Assembly (NCBI GenBank): GCA_015227615.1
Contig: JAALGZ010000004.1
Span: 434,001-498,000 of the forward strand
DNA length: 64,000 nt
Source of the DNA: Labyrinthula sp. Ha
Taxonomy: Eukaryota > Sar > Bigyra > Labyrinthulida > Labyrinthulaceae
Direction: 5' to 3'
Shown here: piece by piece, positions 1 to 13,600 of the stretch
Position numbering within the stretch: the stretch's first letter is position 1
Layout of the letters: each line of letters begins with the position of its first letter
Made by a program: the position numbers and the translations under genes
Notes under the pieces: generated by a model
Seen by the model: the letters and a program-made list of their open reading frames with translations, nothing else
The model's database searches: none
What the model was told of the DNA's origin: nothing

Positions 1-616
1 GAAAACGCAAAAGTACTCCAACATGAGGCCACCTGATCATTTAAACTTTTTTTTAGAATGAGAACACAGAAGCAATTGGCTCCTATTGTTCCCCTCTTAG
101 ACAATCAAAGATAAAAAAACTTGCACTGAGAAGTTAGACCAAGCTTCAAATTAAGGAAAAATGCCCTCATTTTCTCCGTATTCCCTATTACAAAAGTTTT
201 TTTGTTAGAAGAGTTTTGGAGCATTAATATCCACAGAAAATACGTTATTAACGCGTTCTGCTTAACTCAGGCATGACAATGGCTCTATATTAAAGCACAA
301 TGCAGTCAGTATTAGCCATGGTATATCTCAAGAGTGTCATTTACATAGAAACAAACAGGATAAGCATTTTAGCCATGCTGTATTTGTGCAAAGTAGGACT
401 TTTCCACGAAAGCAGATATGTTTGTAGAACGTAGGTATAATGTAATATAACTGCGATGATTTTGTCTCTTGAAAGTTGAATCTGATGAAAAACATAGTTG
501 GTATAAATCGATTTATTCAACATATGTTGTTGATAATTATACAAACATTGCGTGAGATTGAAGGCATTTGCAGAGAGTCACCACGGTTTGAAGACTTAAT
601 GTTTAAGCCAAATAAC
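1..616. other. AT-rich flank downstream of RPL10, no gene seen
   Basis: This stretch is the 3' flank of the RPL10 gene that reads leftward from 1261. Short open frames occur on both strands but none has a recognisable motif or protein-like composition. I see no RNA gene. The RPL10 3' UTR and polyadenylation site should lie in the right-hand part. Confidence 0.6.
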
Positions 617-1261
617 TTACTCCGAAGCAGCCTCTGGAACCACAAGTGGTCCTTTTCTTCCTAGGTACTTAGCTTGGTTTCCATCCGCAATTAAAAGTCC
701 TTCTTTTCTCATCCTTGCATATTCTGGTTTTGACCATTTGGTGAAACCCCATTTCTTCGAAATTGTGATCTTTTGTCTACCAGGGAATTTGAACTTTGCA
801 CGTCTTAAAGCTTCAATTGCATGTGGCATATTTTGTTTCTTTGTTCTTACAGAAAGTAAAATCTGCCCAATCTTCACCCTTGCTACCAATCCTTCTGGCT
901 TTCCGTATGCGTGTCTCATTCCGGTTTGAAGTCTATCAGCTCCAGCACACGAAAGCATCTTATTAATTCTAACTACATGATAAGGATGAGCTCTAATTCT
1001 TAGATGAAATCCTTCACGACCAGTATACTTGGTAAGATACTTGTTACATGCGATACGAGCAGCTTCTAAAGCCTCGGAAGAGATTTGTTCTCTCTCATCG
1101 GAGAAAAGGTGAACCACTTCAGGGAATACATCCACTCCAGCCCTCTTGTTACCCACGTCGTAAATACGAATTTTCGGTTCAGGTACACCTCTCAAGTAAC
1201 GAGACTTGATGTATGGCTTGTTCTTACAGTAGCGATAGCAACGAGCTGGTCTTCTACCCAT
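617..1261 (-). CDS. RPL10: 60S ribosomal protein L10 (uL16)
   Basis: Encodes the eukaryotic large-subunit protein uL16, which sits between the central protuberance and the P-stalk base and is added late in 60S maturation. The start chosen is the ATG at 1259-1261, giving [17 protein letters not shown], the standard eukaryotic L10 amino terminus; an in-frame extension upstream (13 residues) has no family support. The protein is 214 residues, the usual length of animal and plant L10. Visible family signatures are the [16 protein letters not shown] segment, the [20 protein letters not shown] loop that reaches toward the peptidyl-transferase centre, and the KKWGFTKW block. There is no intron. It is divergent from the giant gene starting at 1607, with 345 bases between the two ATGs. 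The promoter side carries a perfect inverted repeat (separate entry). Identification is very secure. Confidence 0.97.
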   Translation of the reverse strand: MGRRPARCYRYCKNKPYIKSRYLRGVPEPKIRIYDVGNKRAGVDVFPEVVHLFSDEREQISSEALEAARIACNKYLTKYTGREGFHLRIRAHPYHVVRINKMLSCAGADRLQTGMRHAYGKPEGLVARVKIGQILLSVRTKKQNMPHAIEALRRAKFKFPGRQKITISKKWGFTKWSKPEYARMRKEGLLIADGNQAKYLGRKGPLVVPEAASE

Positions 1262-1606
1262 TTCTTTTCTTTGTTGGTTTTGGTTAATCTGATATCGCAA
1301 ATTGTCCGCAAATGACGGACAATTTGCAACTTCCCATTTTCTAGAACTTTATTTGAAATTTCCACAAAAAACGACCGATCTGCGATCAGGCGTTTAGACA
1401 ATCTGTATGCAGGATACTTTTTTGGTATAGATTTTGATCCATCATGTGAATCAAAGCTTTTGGTTTGTATATACTAATAAACTTTTAGGGTACTTCTATG
1501 TTTCGTGCATCAACTTGCTATACGGCGGCTCCTGCATAACCGATAAATCAGTTGAAAAAAGTTGTAAAGCCTAGAAAATTTAACCGTTTGAAAGGTAAGA
1601 AATGAA
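1262..1606. promoter_or_regulatory. Divergent intergenic region between RPL10 and the giant gene
   Basis: These 345 bases separate the start codon of RPL10 (leftward) from the first ATG of the giant gene (rightward), so they must hold both promoters and both 5' UTRs unless an unseen upstream exon exists. The notable element is the inverted repeat at 1297-1327. I see no clear TATA box at a sensible distance from either start. Confidence 0.6.
1297..1327. repeat. Perfect 12-bp inverted repeat in the RPL10 promoter/5' UTR
   Basis: The arms GCAAATTGTCCG (1297-1308) and CGGACAATTTGC (1316-1327) are exact reverse complements separated by a 7-base spacer. The nearer arm ends exactly 35 bases from the RPL10 start codon. 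It could be a dimeric transcription-factor site or a 5' UTR hairpin; the sequence alone does not decide. Confidence 0.8.
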
Positions 1607-4600
1607 ATGTTGATTAAACACTATGAAGACCCATATTGGTTTATTATATTACTTAGAAACTATTTTAGGTTATTGCTTAGGTATAGAGCTGGAATATATT
1701 CCGTTGAAGCTGTTTCCCGCATCAAATTTAGTGGTTGGATACTATCCTTTACGAGGCACTCGCAAAGGTGTGCTGCATGTTTTTCTTCATTTCTAGATGA
1801 GAATGTGATATTTAAAGAAAGAATGAACTTCAAATCCGTGCTTAATGGATCTATTTTGGATTCTTCTGCAGAAACAGGACTGGACTCCTCAGTACTTAAA
1901 GAAAGTTATCTTGATCTAGGATTTAATGTTATTTCTCTTATTGAAGAGGTAGCAGATCAGCCCTTGGATGTCGGATTTACGCTTGGTGGGTTTTTGCGTG
2001 TACAGAGCTTCATAACCCAACATTTTTTTCTTCTTTCTTCTTTCAGCCATGCTGAGATGAAACCAAGTGCTCCATTTCCTGTTGAGTTTGAAATATTACT
2101 TAAAGAAGGAAGGGTTTGTTTCGTAGCAACGTTTCCTAGTGACGTGGATATTCAATTTTTACTTCATTTTGAAGGCTGTGTAGCAGTCAGAAATTATATT
2201 GCTGGTTCTAAGGAGTTTTGGTTTATCTTGGACTCTCATAGCGAGCTGTCAACGTTTTTCTTTGATGAGTTGTCTGTAACTGTTGCTGGCAAACGTGAAG
2301 ATTTTGAACCTCAAGAATTATACGGAACAAATGTTTCATTTGGTTATCCGAGTGCTTCTTCCTTTCATGATGTTTTTCTGTATAGAAAGCCAATCCAGCA
2401 TATATATGTCGCGGAACTTCTTGATCGGCTGAAGAAACCTTCTTCTTGGCAAAAACTAATTCATAATTCACGATTTCAGCCAAATAGAAATAAGGAAATT
2501 ATCTTTCCCAAAGTATCTAGGGTCTCAAGCATGGTTCTGGACTGGTCAAATGCAAAACTACAATCTGTTTCTTATTTCAAGCTCTCTGTAGGGTTTCGTT
2601 TGTGCAATGTAATTTCATCAAACAAGTATCTCCTTTTTGGAATAAGAGAAAAGACGTCAAGTGATGAATTGTTTGGAATATACATATTGAATAGCACTGA
2701 AAACCCACGAAAAAATTTGGTTCTTCTAGTGGCTTCATCAGGAACAGTTTATAAAGCTAATGCATCTTTTTATAAGACTTGCGAAATCCAGATGAGGTTA
2801 GATGTCTCATTGAGTAGTGCTGGTGATGGACTAGCAGAGGTTTCTCTTAAACTCAATGGTCAAGAATTATTACGGAAACTGGTTTCTATGAAGAAAATTA
2901 TTCTCAGCAGAAGTGAAGGATGTTTTCATTCCAGTTTAGTACCAGATGAGGTTCAATTGACTCTAAGCTTCATAGATCTAGAATTTTCCGCTGGCCATAA
3001 AAACCAGGAACTATATTCAGTCAGCTTTAACTTGAATATTTGGTATGATTATAATACAGTGCTCACTAGGTCTGTTCCAAAGAAATTTTCTGTTTTCGCA
3101 CAAGTTAGGGATCCTTCTGCGAGAGTTGTTTTTGCAAATGCGGATCAAATTTTATATCTCTCTCTCGACATTAATTGGACTAGATTCAACATTTTTGATC
3201 GATGTCTTCCAACCTGTCACGCCTCACTTCCATTTGAAGTCTTATCTCTTCCATGTTGTGGGACTTTGTTTCTTGGCGGTGTTATCGTACAAGCGGGATA
3301 TGAAATCCGAAGGATAGAAGATGGACACATGCTTTTCGTGAAAGAAAACTTAACTAAGTGCACGAACCTTAGAGTTAGAACGTTTCATCCAAGTGAAATG
3401 ATCATAGTAATAAGTTTTTGTGGGAACGGTGTCTTGCCAAATCGTTTGCCTCCATTGGAACCACCTAAATTTTTGCCAGTTTCAGGGGTATACTCGCCTA
3501 AAGCCGTGGAGAAAACCCACTCCTCTAAGAGCACTATTGCGTTTAATGAAACATGCCACTCTATGAGCAAGGCCAGTGAACAGATTGGTTGCTGGTTTAG
3601 CATAGAAGAATTTGCAGAGAGCAAATTGATGAGTGCTCTAAGAATCCATTCCGTTACACCAAAAATTATCAGCATTTTGTTTTCCCCTAGTAATCTAACT
3701 AATATAAACGCGTACTTGCTACTACACGTGCAACACGCTGAGCAGGTTGGTGCGTGTGAAGTTGTTGCATATGGGGGAACTGAGCAAGTTCTCCCCGCTC
3801 AAAGATTTGGCATATCTGTTATTGGGTGTGTTTTGAAACATAATCTGGGCTCAATTCGCAGTGTACATTTGCTGAGCTATTTTGGGGAAGTCAGTAACCG
3901 TGTCCCGATTCCGGAAATCCCGTTCATAAAAGTGTTGTCAGTTACTCCCTTGCATGCAATATCTTTCGAATTGTTTACATTGAATCTTTGTCTTGAGAGT
4001 AATTCTTTTTTCTTAGCATACTATCCAGTTTGTAGTTTGGCCGGTTTAGGATTAAACTATCTATACCAAGTAGAAAACTGCTTGGTGTTTGAATCAATCA
4101 TTTTCGAAGCTGGAATATATAGTTTGTCATGTGGGAATAAACTCGAGTTGCAGAATTTGGGCATCAATATAAGCATAAGCTTACCTTTACTTGTTCATCT
4201 AACTTCCGTTTATCATGATGTAGATGCAAGGCGTACTAGGATATCCGTTTTTCATACACCAAGCTCAAGTATGCAGTGGTGCTTATTGCGAGTCATGTCT
4301 GATGATGTGCTTTCCTTTGGGTTCTCTTTGAGAGGAGTTACTAGTTTTGACATAAGTATGTTAATTTCAACATGGAATAAGGTTGCATTGTGGGTGGAAT
4401 GCGGTAACTCTAGTACTCGAAAATTTTTGGAGGTTGATTTGACGAAGAAAACTCGTTTCATGTGCTTATCCAAATCCATAAACACTGGCGCTGGGTTTAT
4501 ATTGCAAAGGAGCAATTTTTCAAAGTTTCACCAGCCATATGATGATGACACAGTGTCCAATGGATCCATATATAGTCCACCCATTCAACATGAAAATTTT

Positions 4601-7600
4601 AACATATTTTCTTTTGTGCCTAGTATGAAGTCGAACCGAAACGTTGCTAGTATAGGTGCACGAGAGAAAATGGCTTCGGCAAGTGTTCTTCGTGATAACC
4701 TTGGCAAGACGTTTGTTTCAGGTACATATGAGATAAAGGAACCTGTCGGTAATCCCGCACGGACTGAGTTGGTAGAAATCCTTTCAGAAAATTTAGATAA
4801 AACGCAGCGCTATCATTTATCCTTTGCCGACGGTCACGCTGGTCCATGCTATAACTCTCAACAACGCTTATTTTGTATTATCGAAGCATGCAATCCGCCA
4901 AGATATGGGTGTTTGCCTCATTTTCTTTTTTCAGAGGGACATTCCTATTATTCTCAGGCAGATTATTGTTTTATTTGGCTTTCTTCTTACAGTTCAAAGC
5001 AGTCCTTTGAAATTGGTGCCGGAGAGGTTTGGCAACATGTCGAGTTTAAGGTAGAGAAACATCGCCCAAGAAATAATCTTTGGGAACAGTGTCTTGGCCA
5101 TATCATTGCAGAGGGCACTAAGATCGTTTCAGTTTGCAAAAATGAAAGTTGTAAGGATGATTTCGTCGATCTCATTAAGCAGTTATGTTCTGAGCGAGAG
5201 GAGTACTTATTGACTACTATGGAGGAAGTCAGCCTAAGTTCAAATCTTTTCTTAGTAGTCAACTTTCCTATAAATGTGTCTGCACGTCTATGCTTTAGCT
5301 TCCCTCGCAAAAGTAAGTGCGCCTCAATAGGTCAAGATATACGTTACTTAAAAGTAGCGATAGGCGACATTGTTCAACAGATACCCTCTCAGAACTGGAG
5401 CTGGGAAAAGTTCTTGTTCTGGGTAGAAAGCGCTGGTGGTAACCTGCTCTACGGCAAGCTGTTTATCCTCGAGTTAAATGGTTTCTTGGTTAGCTCAAAC
5501 TTGGACAGAGAAAGTGGCTCGAAACTAGAGGATACTGAGATTTCCTATATCTTTGCCAGGCAGAGTAGCAGTTGGAAATGGCATGAGGAAGAGTGTTTTT
5601 CAAACAATACATATATTCCATCCGTAGATGGTCTTAGCCACCATAAGAAGACGTTGAACAGTATAGAAAAATCCATGATTACCGCCCAAAACACCTCCAA
5701 ATTAGTTTATTATGAAACGAAGGATTGGCCTTTTAATTCGCTCAAAAATGAGGTTGTCCCAATTATTGGTTGTCTTCTTACAGAAAAGTCGTTTACAGTT
5801 TCTTCTCAGTTTGTCCCATCTCTAGGTGGAATACCCCTAAGTGTTACCTTTAGTTCACCATCTGATGGGGGGATATTTTATTGTTCGTTCCTTGGGGCCA
5901 CTATGACTAGGAGAAACCTTCTGCGCTGGAACTCTAACCGAGTAGGTGAATGTGACATACCCAGCTTTCCTCCAGGGAATTTGAGCCTAAGCATTTACTC
6001 TGGTATGGAGTGTATGACAAATGTTAGCATCCCTCTACTAAGCGTTCATCAGTCATACCTAATGCCAAGAATAGTTTCGATTAAACCTCTTGTGCAAATA
6101 AAATTCGTGTATAGTTTGTCACGTGAATTGTTTGAGCTTGATGCGCAATGTTGCCGCTGCTCTGTTCAAAGTATCTTTGGTACTGCGATACTGTTGCCGA
6201 CTCTCGAAATTTTGTGTCAATTCAACCCATTGATTTTCTCCTATGTAAGAACTGATGAGATGTTATTGAAATTCCACATTGGGTGGCAAGTGGTTGTTAG
6301 TGGTGATGTAGAAAAATACCCTTCTGAAGCACAAGTATTATTACCACCATCTTCTGACTTAACTCCCACGTCTACATTCTGTAATGCGAGTGTGGAGATG
6401 TATGTGGCGCAGACAAAGTTTCCGCTATGGCTTGGTTGCAGCGCCCAAAATTCTAGCTTCTATTGGAGCAACATTCGCGCTTTTTACTATCGCTGGAACA
6501 CGTCGCATAGTATTTTCTTTGTGCAAGGGATGCTTCCAGGTTTGTACGTGTTGACGTTGGGTCAGATACTGGAGACGGGCGTGACACTGACCATATATGA
6601 GAACCCAATTGTTAATGAAGTTTTGGCGCTCACTAGGCTCGTTGATGGCCTAAATACTGTAAGTGTTTTTGGGACTGGGTTTAAGAAAAACCTTAAAACA
6701 TTTTACAGAATTCGTGGCACCGTTATTCAGGGCAAATTTGTTAGTGCATATGAAGAGATAGTACATTTTCAGGAAACAGTGTCACGGCTTTGTGAGGCCA
6801 TTAACTTTTCCATATCGTTCGACGCATCTACAACTTGGAAACATATTGCAATCTTTGAGCTTGATCTAGGCCAGATTCGTGTGCCACAGAAAGCCACCTC
6901 TCTCAAAACAAGAGCCTCAGTTTGGCTTAGGCTATCAATTGAAGATGTAACTATGAAAGAAACAAAGTTTTGCGCTCTCGAAGATGGTTTTCTTGTTCGA
7001 GCATATATATCAGAGAATTGGGTTTATTGTGCAGTTCCAAAAGACAGTTTTGGTTCGCACTATGGAATACGCATATCGTTACTGGCCGAAAGGACAGATT
7101 TTATAGAATGCTCTCAATCTACCATGATACAGGTTAGAAAACATATCAGGCAAAACGATTCATTCCATTATTTATTGCCGTCTAAGTCTCTGTCAGCCAA
7201 TAAAGCTACGGTGCAACTTCCGGCAAGCATACTAAGAAAACCCTTAACAAACAATTGGAGTGTTTCTCGGATCTCATATTTTACCCCAGGCCTTTGTCAC
7301 GCATGCAACAGAGTTATGCCATTTTTAAAGAATCCTCTTACTGTGCTACTACAAATTTCAGCCCTGCGTTTACCCAGATATCCAAGTATAAAATTTAAGA
7401 AAACTTCAAGCGTTATAAACAAGTACAGCACTGGTATTATTCGATGGACTGGAGAAATGACCCATCGTAGATTTATAAATTTTCAAGAGGATTTGCCCAG
7501 AACGGCGCTATCAAGATCATCGACCGGTTACAATGGAAACAGATTCAAAGAAATACAATTTCTCGTTCGACATTTATTGAGACCTCGGCTTGAAGTTAAA

Positions 7601-10600
7601 TTAAAACGAACTACATCACCACGTCGGGTATTCGGACGATTACTTAAAAGTGTGGCAGAAGGTCCAAGCTATGATATCAAAAGGATTATAAAAAGAATAA
7701 CGGAGATGCATTCTGTTGGTCGTCACCTAATAGAACTTGAACTTGCTCTTGGACTTCCAAGCGGTTCTATACCCAACGGCTGCTTTACACCAGTTCGAGC
7801 AAGGACTGTTGTCTTGCTATATTGTCACCAATCAAAGTTTCCTTTGGCAGGCTGGCTGGGGAATAAACTACGTGGAGGTTACTTTAGTCCTCGGCACAAC
7901 TTTGAGAAAACGCCGATTATACTGCATAGCGTCGTGCAACCAACTGCAACATCAGCTATATTCTTGTTCAACCCTTTGAACACATATCACCGACTTTCCT
8001 CATTTTCCTGTAGCTTGTTTTTTAACCAAACGCATTCTGAAATTAGTAGGATTCAAATTACGTTACCCCAAAGATTCCTTTCATGCAGTTTTAATCTGTC
8101 ATTCAATGTGCTTTATAGTTTAAAGTTATTATTGTTGAGAGATAAGGAGGTACTAGCGGTTTTTTCGTTTGGCCGGACGAAGGCATCTGGCTCATTATCT
8201 CATACCACTGTTTCTGGAAAGCTCGGGGAAATCAACAACTCGGTTCAATTACTTAAGCCCCATTTCATCACTAACAAGAGCGAGTTATTTTGGACCGGAG
8301 CCGAAACAAGATTTTTTTCAGACAGCAATAAGCAAAGTAATTTGGGAAACAGAAGGCAGAACCGTCATAAAATATTTAAGGATCTGCTTTCTCCCTTGTC
8401 AGATTTCTTCAACCTGGGGTCCAGCAAATATAATAAATACAAAAAACTTGATTTGAGAAACTCCACTTTCTTCAAAGTTAAGAAAAGTGTTTTCGTGGAT
8501 TACAACTCTTTGGCCAGCGAGAAGTATATTGGGGGCATCCCAAGAAATGATCTTTACTGTATCCCTAAACTTTCCTTTAAGACTTCCATTAATACTAAGG
8601 CTACGTTGTGCTCAATGGTTAGTAGTTGTTTTCGTTGCCAGAAGCATGTACAACTGACGGAAGTGGTAGGTCTTCATCTTCCTTACAGCAGAAACATCTT
8701 GCTTGGTTTTAATGGCGATTTACGGGACTTTAGGTTTTCCCACTATAATAACCATCTAGGAATTGTTTTCCCGTTATTCTCGACAACCATTGTAGTTTAC
8801 AGCTACAGCAAGATTGATCTGTTATTTATTGCCCCCAGGAGGAAGCCACTGCACTCCCTGTGCATGGTTGGTGGAAATTTGTTTAAGTTCCTTCCAAGAG
8901 GGGGTAATATTTTTGGTTGTAAAGTTGTTATTTACTCAAAAGGAACATACAGCTTGCATTTTGTCACAGAACGGGCAGTATCTATTTTTTCCACGATACC
9001 TATAAAACTGAGAAGTCTTGATAGAACCCTCAAGGATAAGAAACTAGATGCTGGCAACAATGGTCATATTTTGAAGAAAAACGAGGCAACAGAACTAGTT
9101 CCAATTGGCTTTCGAAATCTTACGGATATTTATAATTGCGCCGCTAAGTATTGGTTGAAGGCCTATGAAAGGCTGCTTGCAAGAGTTGTTCTTAAGGGTA
9201 TACTTTCTGCTTATTCCAAAAGGGATAGTGCTGGTGATTATCTGAATCTAAACGTGGGGCATCGTTTCAGTATTTTAGGTATTCAACCACCTTTGATTTC
9301 ACACTTTTCAACTACTTCATATTTTCGAATCAGTGTAAACAAGAAAGTGGAATTGGGAACAGTAAATTGCTTATTTTATACCAGTGAAAAGTAATTCTTG
9401 CATTTATTAAATTTCCTAGGGAATCGGTGTTAATTGCTGGAACGGCGATCAATGCTCGTACTGTATGGTGCGAACTGAATAAGGGCAAGTTTCTGCTTTC
9501 GCCGGGGTTTCTTGACGTTGTCATCAGTAGCTCTGTCGTTGGCGAGAGTAGTCCATTTAGATTGACTATTTTACCAACTCTGTCACTCGAGATTCCAAAG
9601 CGAATAGCGGACACTACCTTGTATGTAAGGTTTCTAGGAGGCCAGGCAGACTCGATAGAGGCAGGAAACTTTATATTTTCTTGCGTAGTGTCTCCGCAGG
9701 AGTCTGTTGGAAATTTTGTTATAGTAGGGGAGCTCAGAGCAGGAGGTGTTGCGTGTAAGGCTAACTTCTTTAAGTCTCCTCAACAAGTTTTATGTCTGTA
9801 CATAACTGCAAATAGAATCAGGTTTACCAAGAGCGTTTGTTTAAGCCCATTTTTGCAGCTTAAGCCAGTTGGAGACTTAGGTTTACTGACACTAAAGTTT
9901 GGTGAAGAATTCCCTCTTGCCTGGCTGCTAAGACAGGCAAAATGGTGTGTTGAGTTGTTTTCTGAGAAGGCAAAAGAGTATTGCTTTTTGCAAGTTGGAG
10001 ATACCTTCATTTTTCGGGTGTTTTCAAAATCTCATATTTCACCGAGGGTGGAAACTGGAACTGCACCTCCTTTCTTACTCGTGTCGCGCTGGCTTCTTAT
10101 AACTGAGGTACATCAAACAATCTCTTCCGCGCTTGCCCTAAACATTATTGGTAAGGTACGATCTGATTCTGCTGGACTAAATTGCAGGGTTATTTACTTC
10201 TTAGATGGTGAACAACAAACCGTGGAACTGAAACTAAGTTCAAACTTTTTGTCGGTTGCATATTGCCAGGGTAGTATACCAAGAACACCTTTGGTTGTTG
10301 GATTGACTGAAAATGAGGTTATTGTTAGTAACCTCGTGTCCGTCTTCCCAAGAAAATTACGTACAGTTGTGTATGTTCGTCCAAATTCCGGGCCTGTTAC
10401 AGGTGGAACTAAAGTATGGTTTGCCTATAAAGATCATAAAGGCGTCGGTATTGATTCTTGTATCTTTCGCCTAAACCAGCGAGACTATCATGGATCAATT
10501 CATGTTATGAACAAGAGTTCTGGTTATTGTTTAACGCCCCTATTCCCTTCCGTGGGTTTCTATGAGTTACATCTGTTAGACGCTTTGCAAGTCTCAGTTG

Positions 10601-13600
10601 GCTTTATGAACCCGAGTGAAAATACATTCTATGCCCACCCTATATTTCACCTATACTCGTGGGAAGTTATTAAGACTACTGCCTCAGACAAAGTTTCCAT
10701 CGTCGCATTTGGTCAATTTGTGCCTGCTCCCATACTACCTGTGTATTGTACTTACACTGAGGAAACAATGTTAGAAAATGGGAATTCTTTTGCACAAGTT
10801 TCAGAGCTAACATATATATGTAGCTTGAAAGTTCGCAGCAGCAAGTTATTGGCTTCTGAAATTGGACTAACGTTTAATTTCGTCGATGTGTACCTACTAC
10901 ACACACGGTTGTTAAGGAAAACAGACTTTGTTCGGGAGTATACTCCAAAGCTTGGAATCTTGGGGAGTTACGTTAATGTTCTTCTAAGAATAGATTCTCA
11001 ACAACCTTTATGGTGTTCAACGGTGGGTGTATTAGGAAGAATGGTTCGCACTAAGTCTTATTTCCTGTGTCAGATTAGGTGCTCCAGTTCCTCCCTCAAG
11101 ATAAGAATCTTGACCTTAGTAGATATTGAAACTAGTGTAATCAAAATAGCATGTGTTTTGGCATCGGAGGAAGGGCGTAATTCCAGTAGCTCTCTTTTGG
11201 CGTCGAACTTGGCAAAGCATCATTTACCTGAAAATGAACTAATGCCTATATCGTACCTGACAAAAACTTCAATTACTCGAGGGCTATTATACTCCAGTAT
11301 TTCACTATCATCGGGTTTCCTCCTTATAGTTACTAGTTCCAATGCTTTCGATGGTAGACAATTTTTCTGGAGCATCCCATTTTTACGAAAATTCATGAAG
11401 GGTGAAAGATCTATTCACAACACAATTTATGGTTGTGAGCAACTAGTACGTGTTGGAGCACATTCCTTAGCTCTCTGCTCAAGATATGGGTGTGTGTTTA
11501 CGAAATATATTATGCCAATGAAAGACGCAGTACGACCTAGAGTTTCTCATGTTGGTATCGTGCATGATTCAGCATCAGTCTTCGTGCAGTTCCCCAGTTG
11601 GCTCATGAGTAGAAGTTTTGCTTGCGCATACAATGATAATCCTTGTTCTTGCATAGAGGTAGATGCACTAGAGGTTAGGTGTACTGACATCAACTTAAAC
11701 ACTTCATACGGCAGTTTAGAATTTAGGAGTACGAAAGGAGACCTGCTGCGCGTAACACTCGGTATTGGACTGTTGCTCTATGAAATTAAATCGACAAACG
11801 TTCTTGGTTCGAAAGAAAACTGGGTTAGTACTGTCATAAGGTTTCGTTTTGAAGGCAGCCTATCTGGGAAAACTTTCTCTTGTATTGAAAATTCTGGGTT
11901 GTCCTCAGAAGGAAGTGTTCAATACTATGGTAACGTTGGTCAGATCACTTGTAGTTATCGTTCAAGGCACATACTTCATGCTCAAGAATTTGTCTTGGTA
12001 CAAATGAGCAACAATGAACCTTCAGTAAGGTATTATCTTATACGTGCCAATACTTATTTGTACAATAATTCTTCATCACATGATATTGCAAATTTTGGCA
12101 TAGAGAGAGGAAGTTTTAGAAAAATATCTCAATGTTTGGTTGCGCTTAGAGTTGGCAAACGTATTTTTACAGATGGTGCACCCTTCTTTAGTCGAGTACT
12201 CTTGAAACATTTCATGAGCTTACATCTTATACATTTCAAACATAGAGTTTCTGAAGAAATTCTAACTTGTCCAATTAAACACCCACGTGCTTCACCCTTT
12301 CTCCTGTGTGATTCCCAAGGCTGCTATGTTTATATGTTGAAACCCCCAAGTAGCATAGGAGCTCTGTGTGAGCTTAATCTTATCAACGGTACCCTAAAGC
12401 AAGTTGGTGGGCCTCTGCATCAGTGTTTCCTTTATTCTGGAAACAAAAGTAATATCAATTTTATACCTGATTCCCCTGTTTCTGTTCTTAAAGTATATAC
12501 TACTTGGAGTTGTGCCAAATACGAAATAAAACATCAGTTTCATCGTTATCAGATTGTTGCATTTGAGAAACAAGGTGTTACACAGCCTTACGTTCAATTT
12601 AGGGTGTCCGGAGTTCTTAGAACCGATATAACGTGGATTTTGGTAAAACATGGTGATTTGGTTACATGGCGTCCCTGTCTTACTTTAACTGCGGAGCTTG
12701 CCTGGTGCAGGGTTGTACAGCACTTCTTTGCAAACCGGCTTGTAGAACCCACCGTAAGTGAATCAGTATGTGCTATAAAAACATGCGTCTACCATACCAC
12801 TTTCAGGTTTGGTAACAGCTCTGGTGAAGAAATTTATCAATTTGGTAGCGAAGGGACTCAGTTGGCAGAATTTGCGCGTTGGACACTTAGACGTTTTTTT
12901 ATTGCTCTTCACCCTCCTTACAATTGCGATTTTTTCCCCAAAATCTTTACGTTTGATGGCGGAGCAACTCTTAGAGTTGAGTTTCTAGGATCAATGCCAG
13001 TAAAATTCCTCTGTTCTATTGCTGGAAGAACTATAGACTCTTTTCTTATTTCACCTCAGATTGTGGGCTGTAGAACCCCTTCGCTACGTTCGTACTCTGG
13101 TCGTCTTGCAACTCCTTTTCAGCTTAGTATGGGTGGTAGAGCGTATCGATTCAGAGAAAGCTTATTATTTTATGATAGACCACAAATATTAGCTATTTCA
13201 CCAAAGATGTTGCAGGGAACAGAGCATAGCATCTCCATCTTGTTGCAACGGGGCGATTACACAAACTTAAGCTGTGTATTTAGTGAAACTGAAACGAATA
13301 TTGTTACCGTTGCAGACAATGGTGGTAATGGTTCCTATTTCTGCCCTTTACCTGCACAACCTTCGTTTGGAACCCTTGGGGTCTCGATAACTTTCAATGA
13401 ACTAGAATTCAGCAATACATTTTTTCTTCAAGTGTTGAAACCTATCATCGTTTCCTCTTTTAGCCATAGAATTGCCGCTGCAGGAAGGAATAGTATTTTG
13501 CAAGTTAAAGGCGAGAATTTTGGGAGTATTAGTAAAGTGAACTTTGGTCTACTTGAGCCTGAAATTGTTCGTCGAGATCCTTCGGGGCAAAGCTTCGTAT

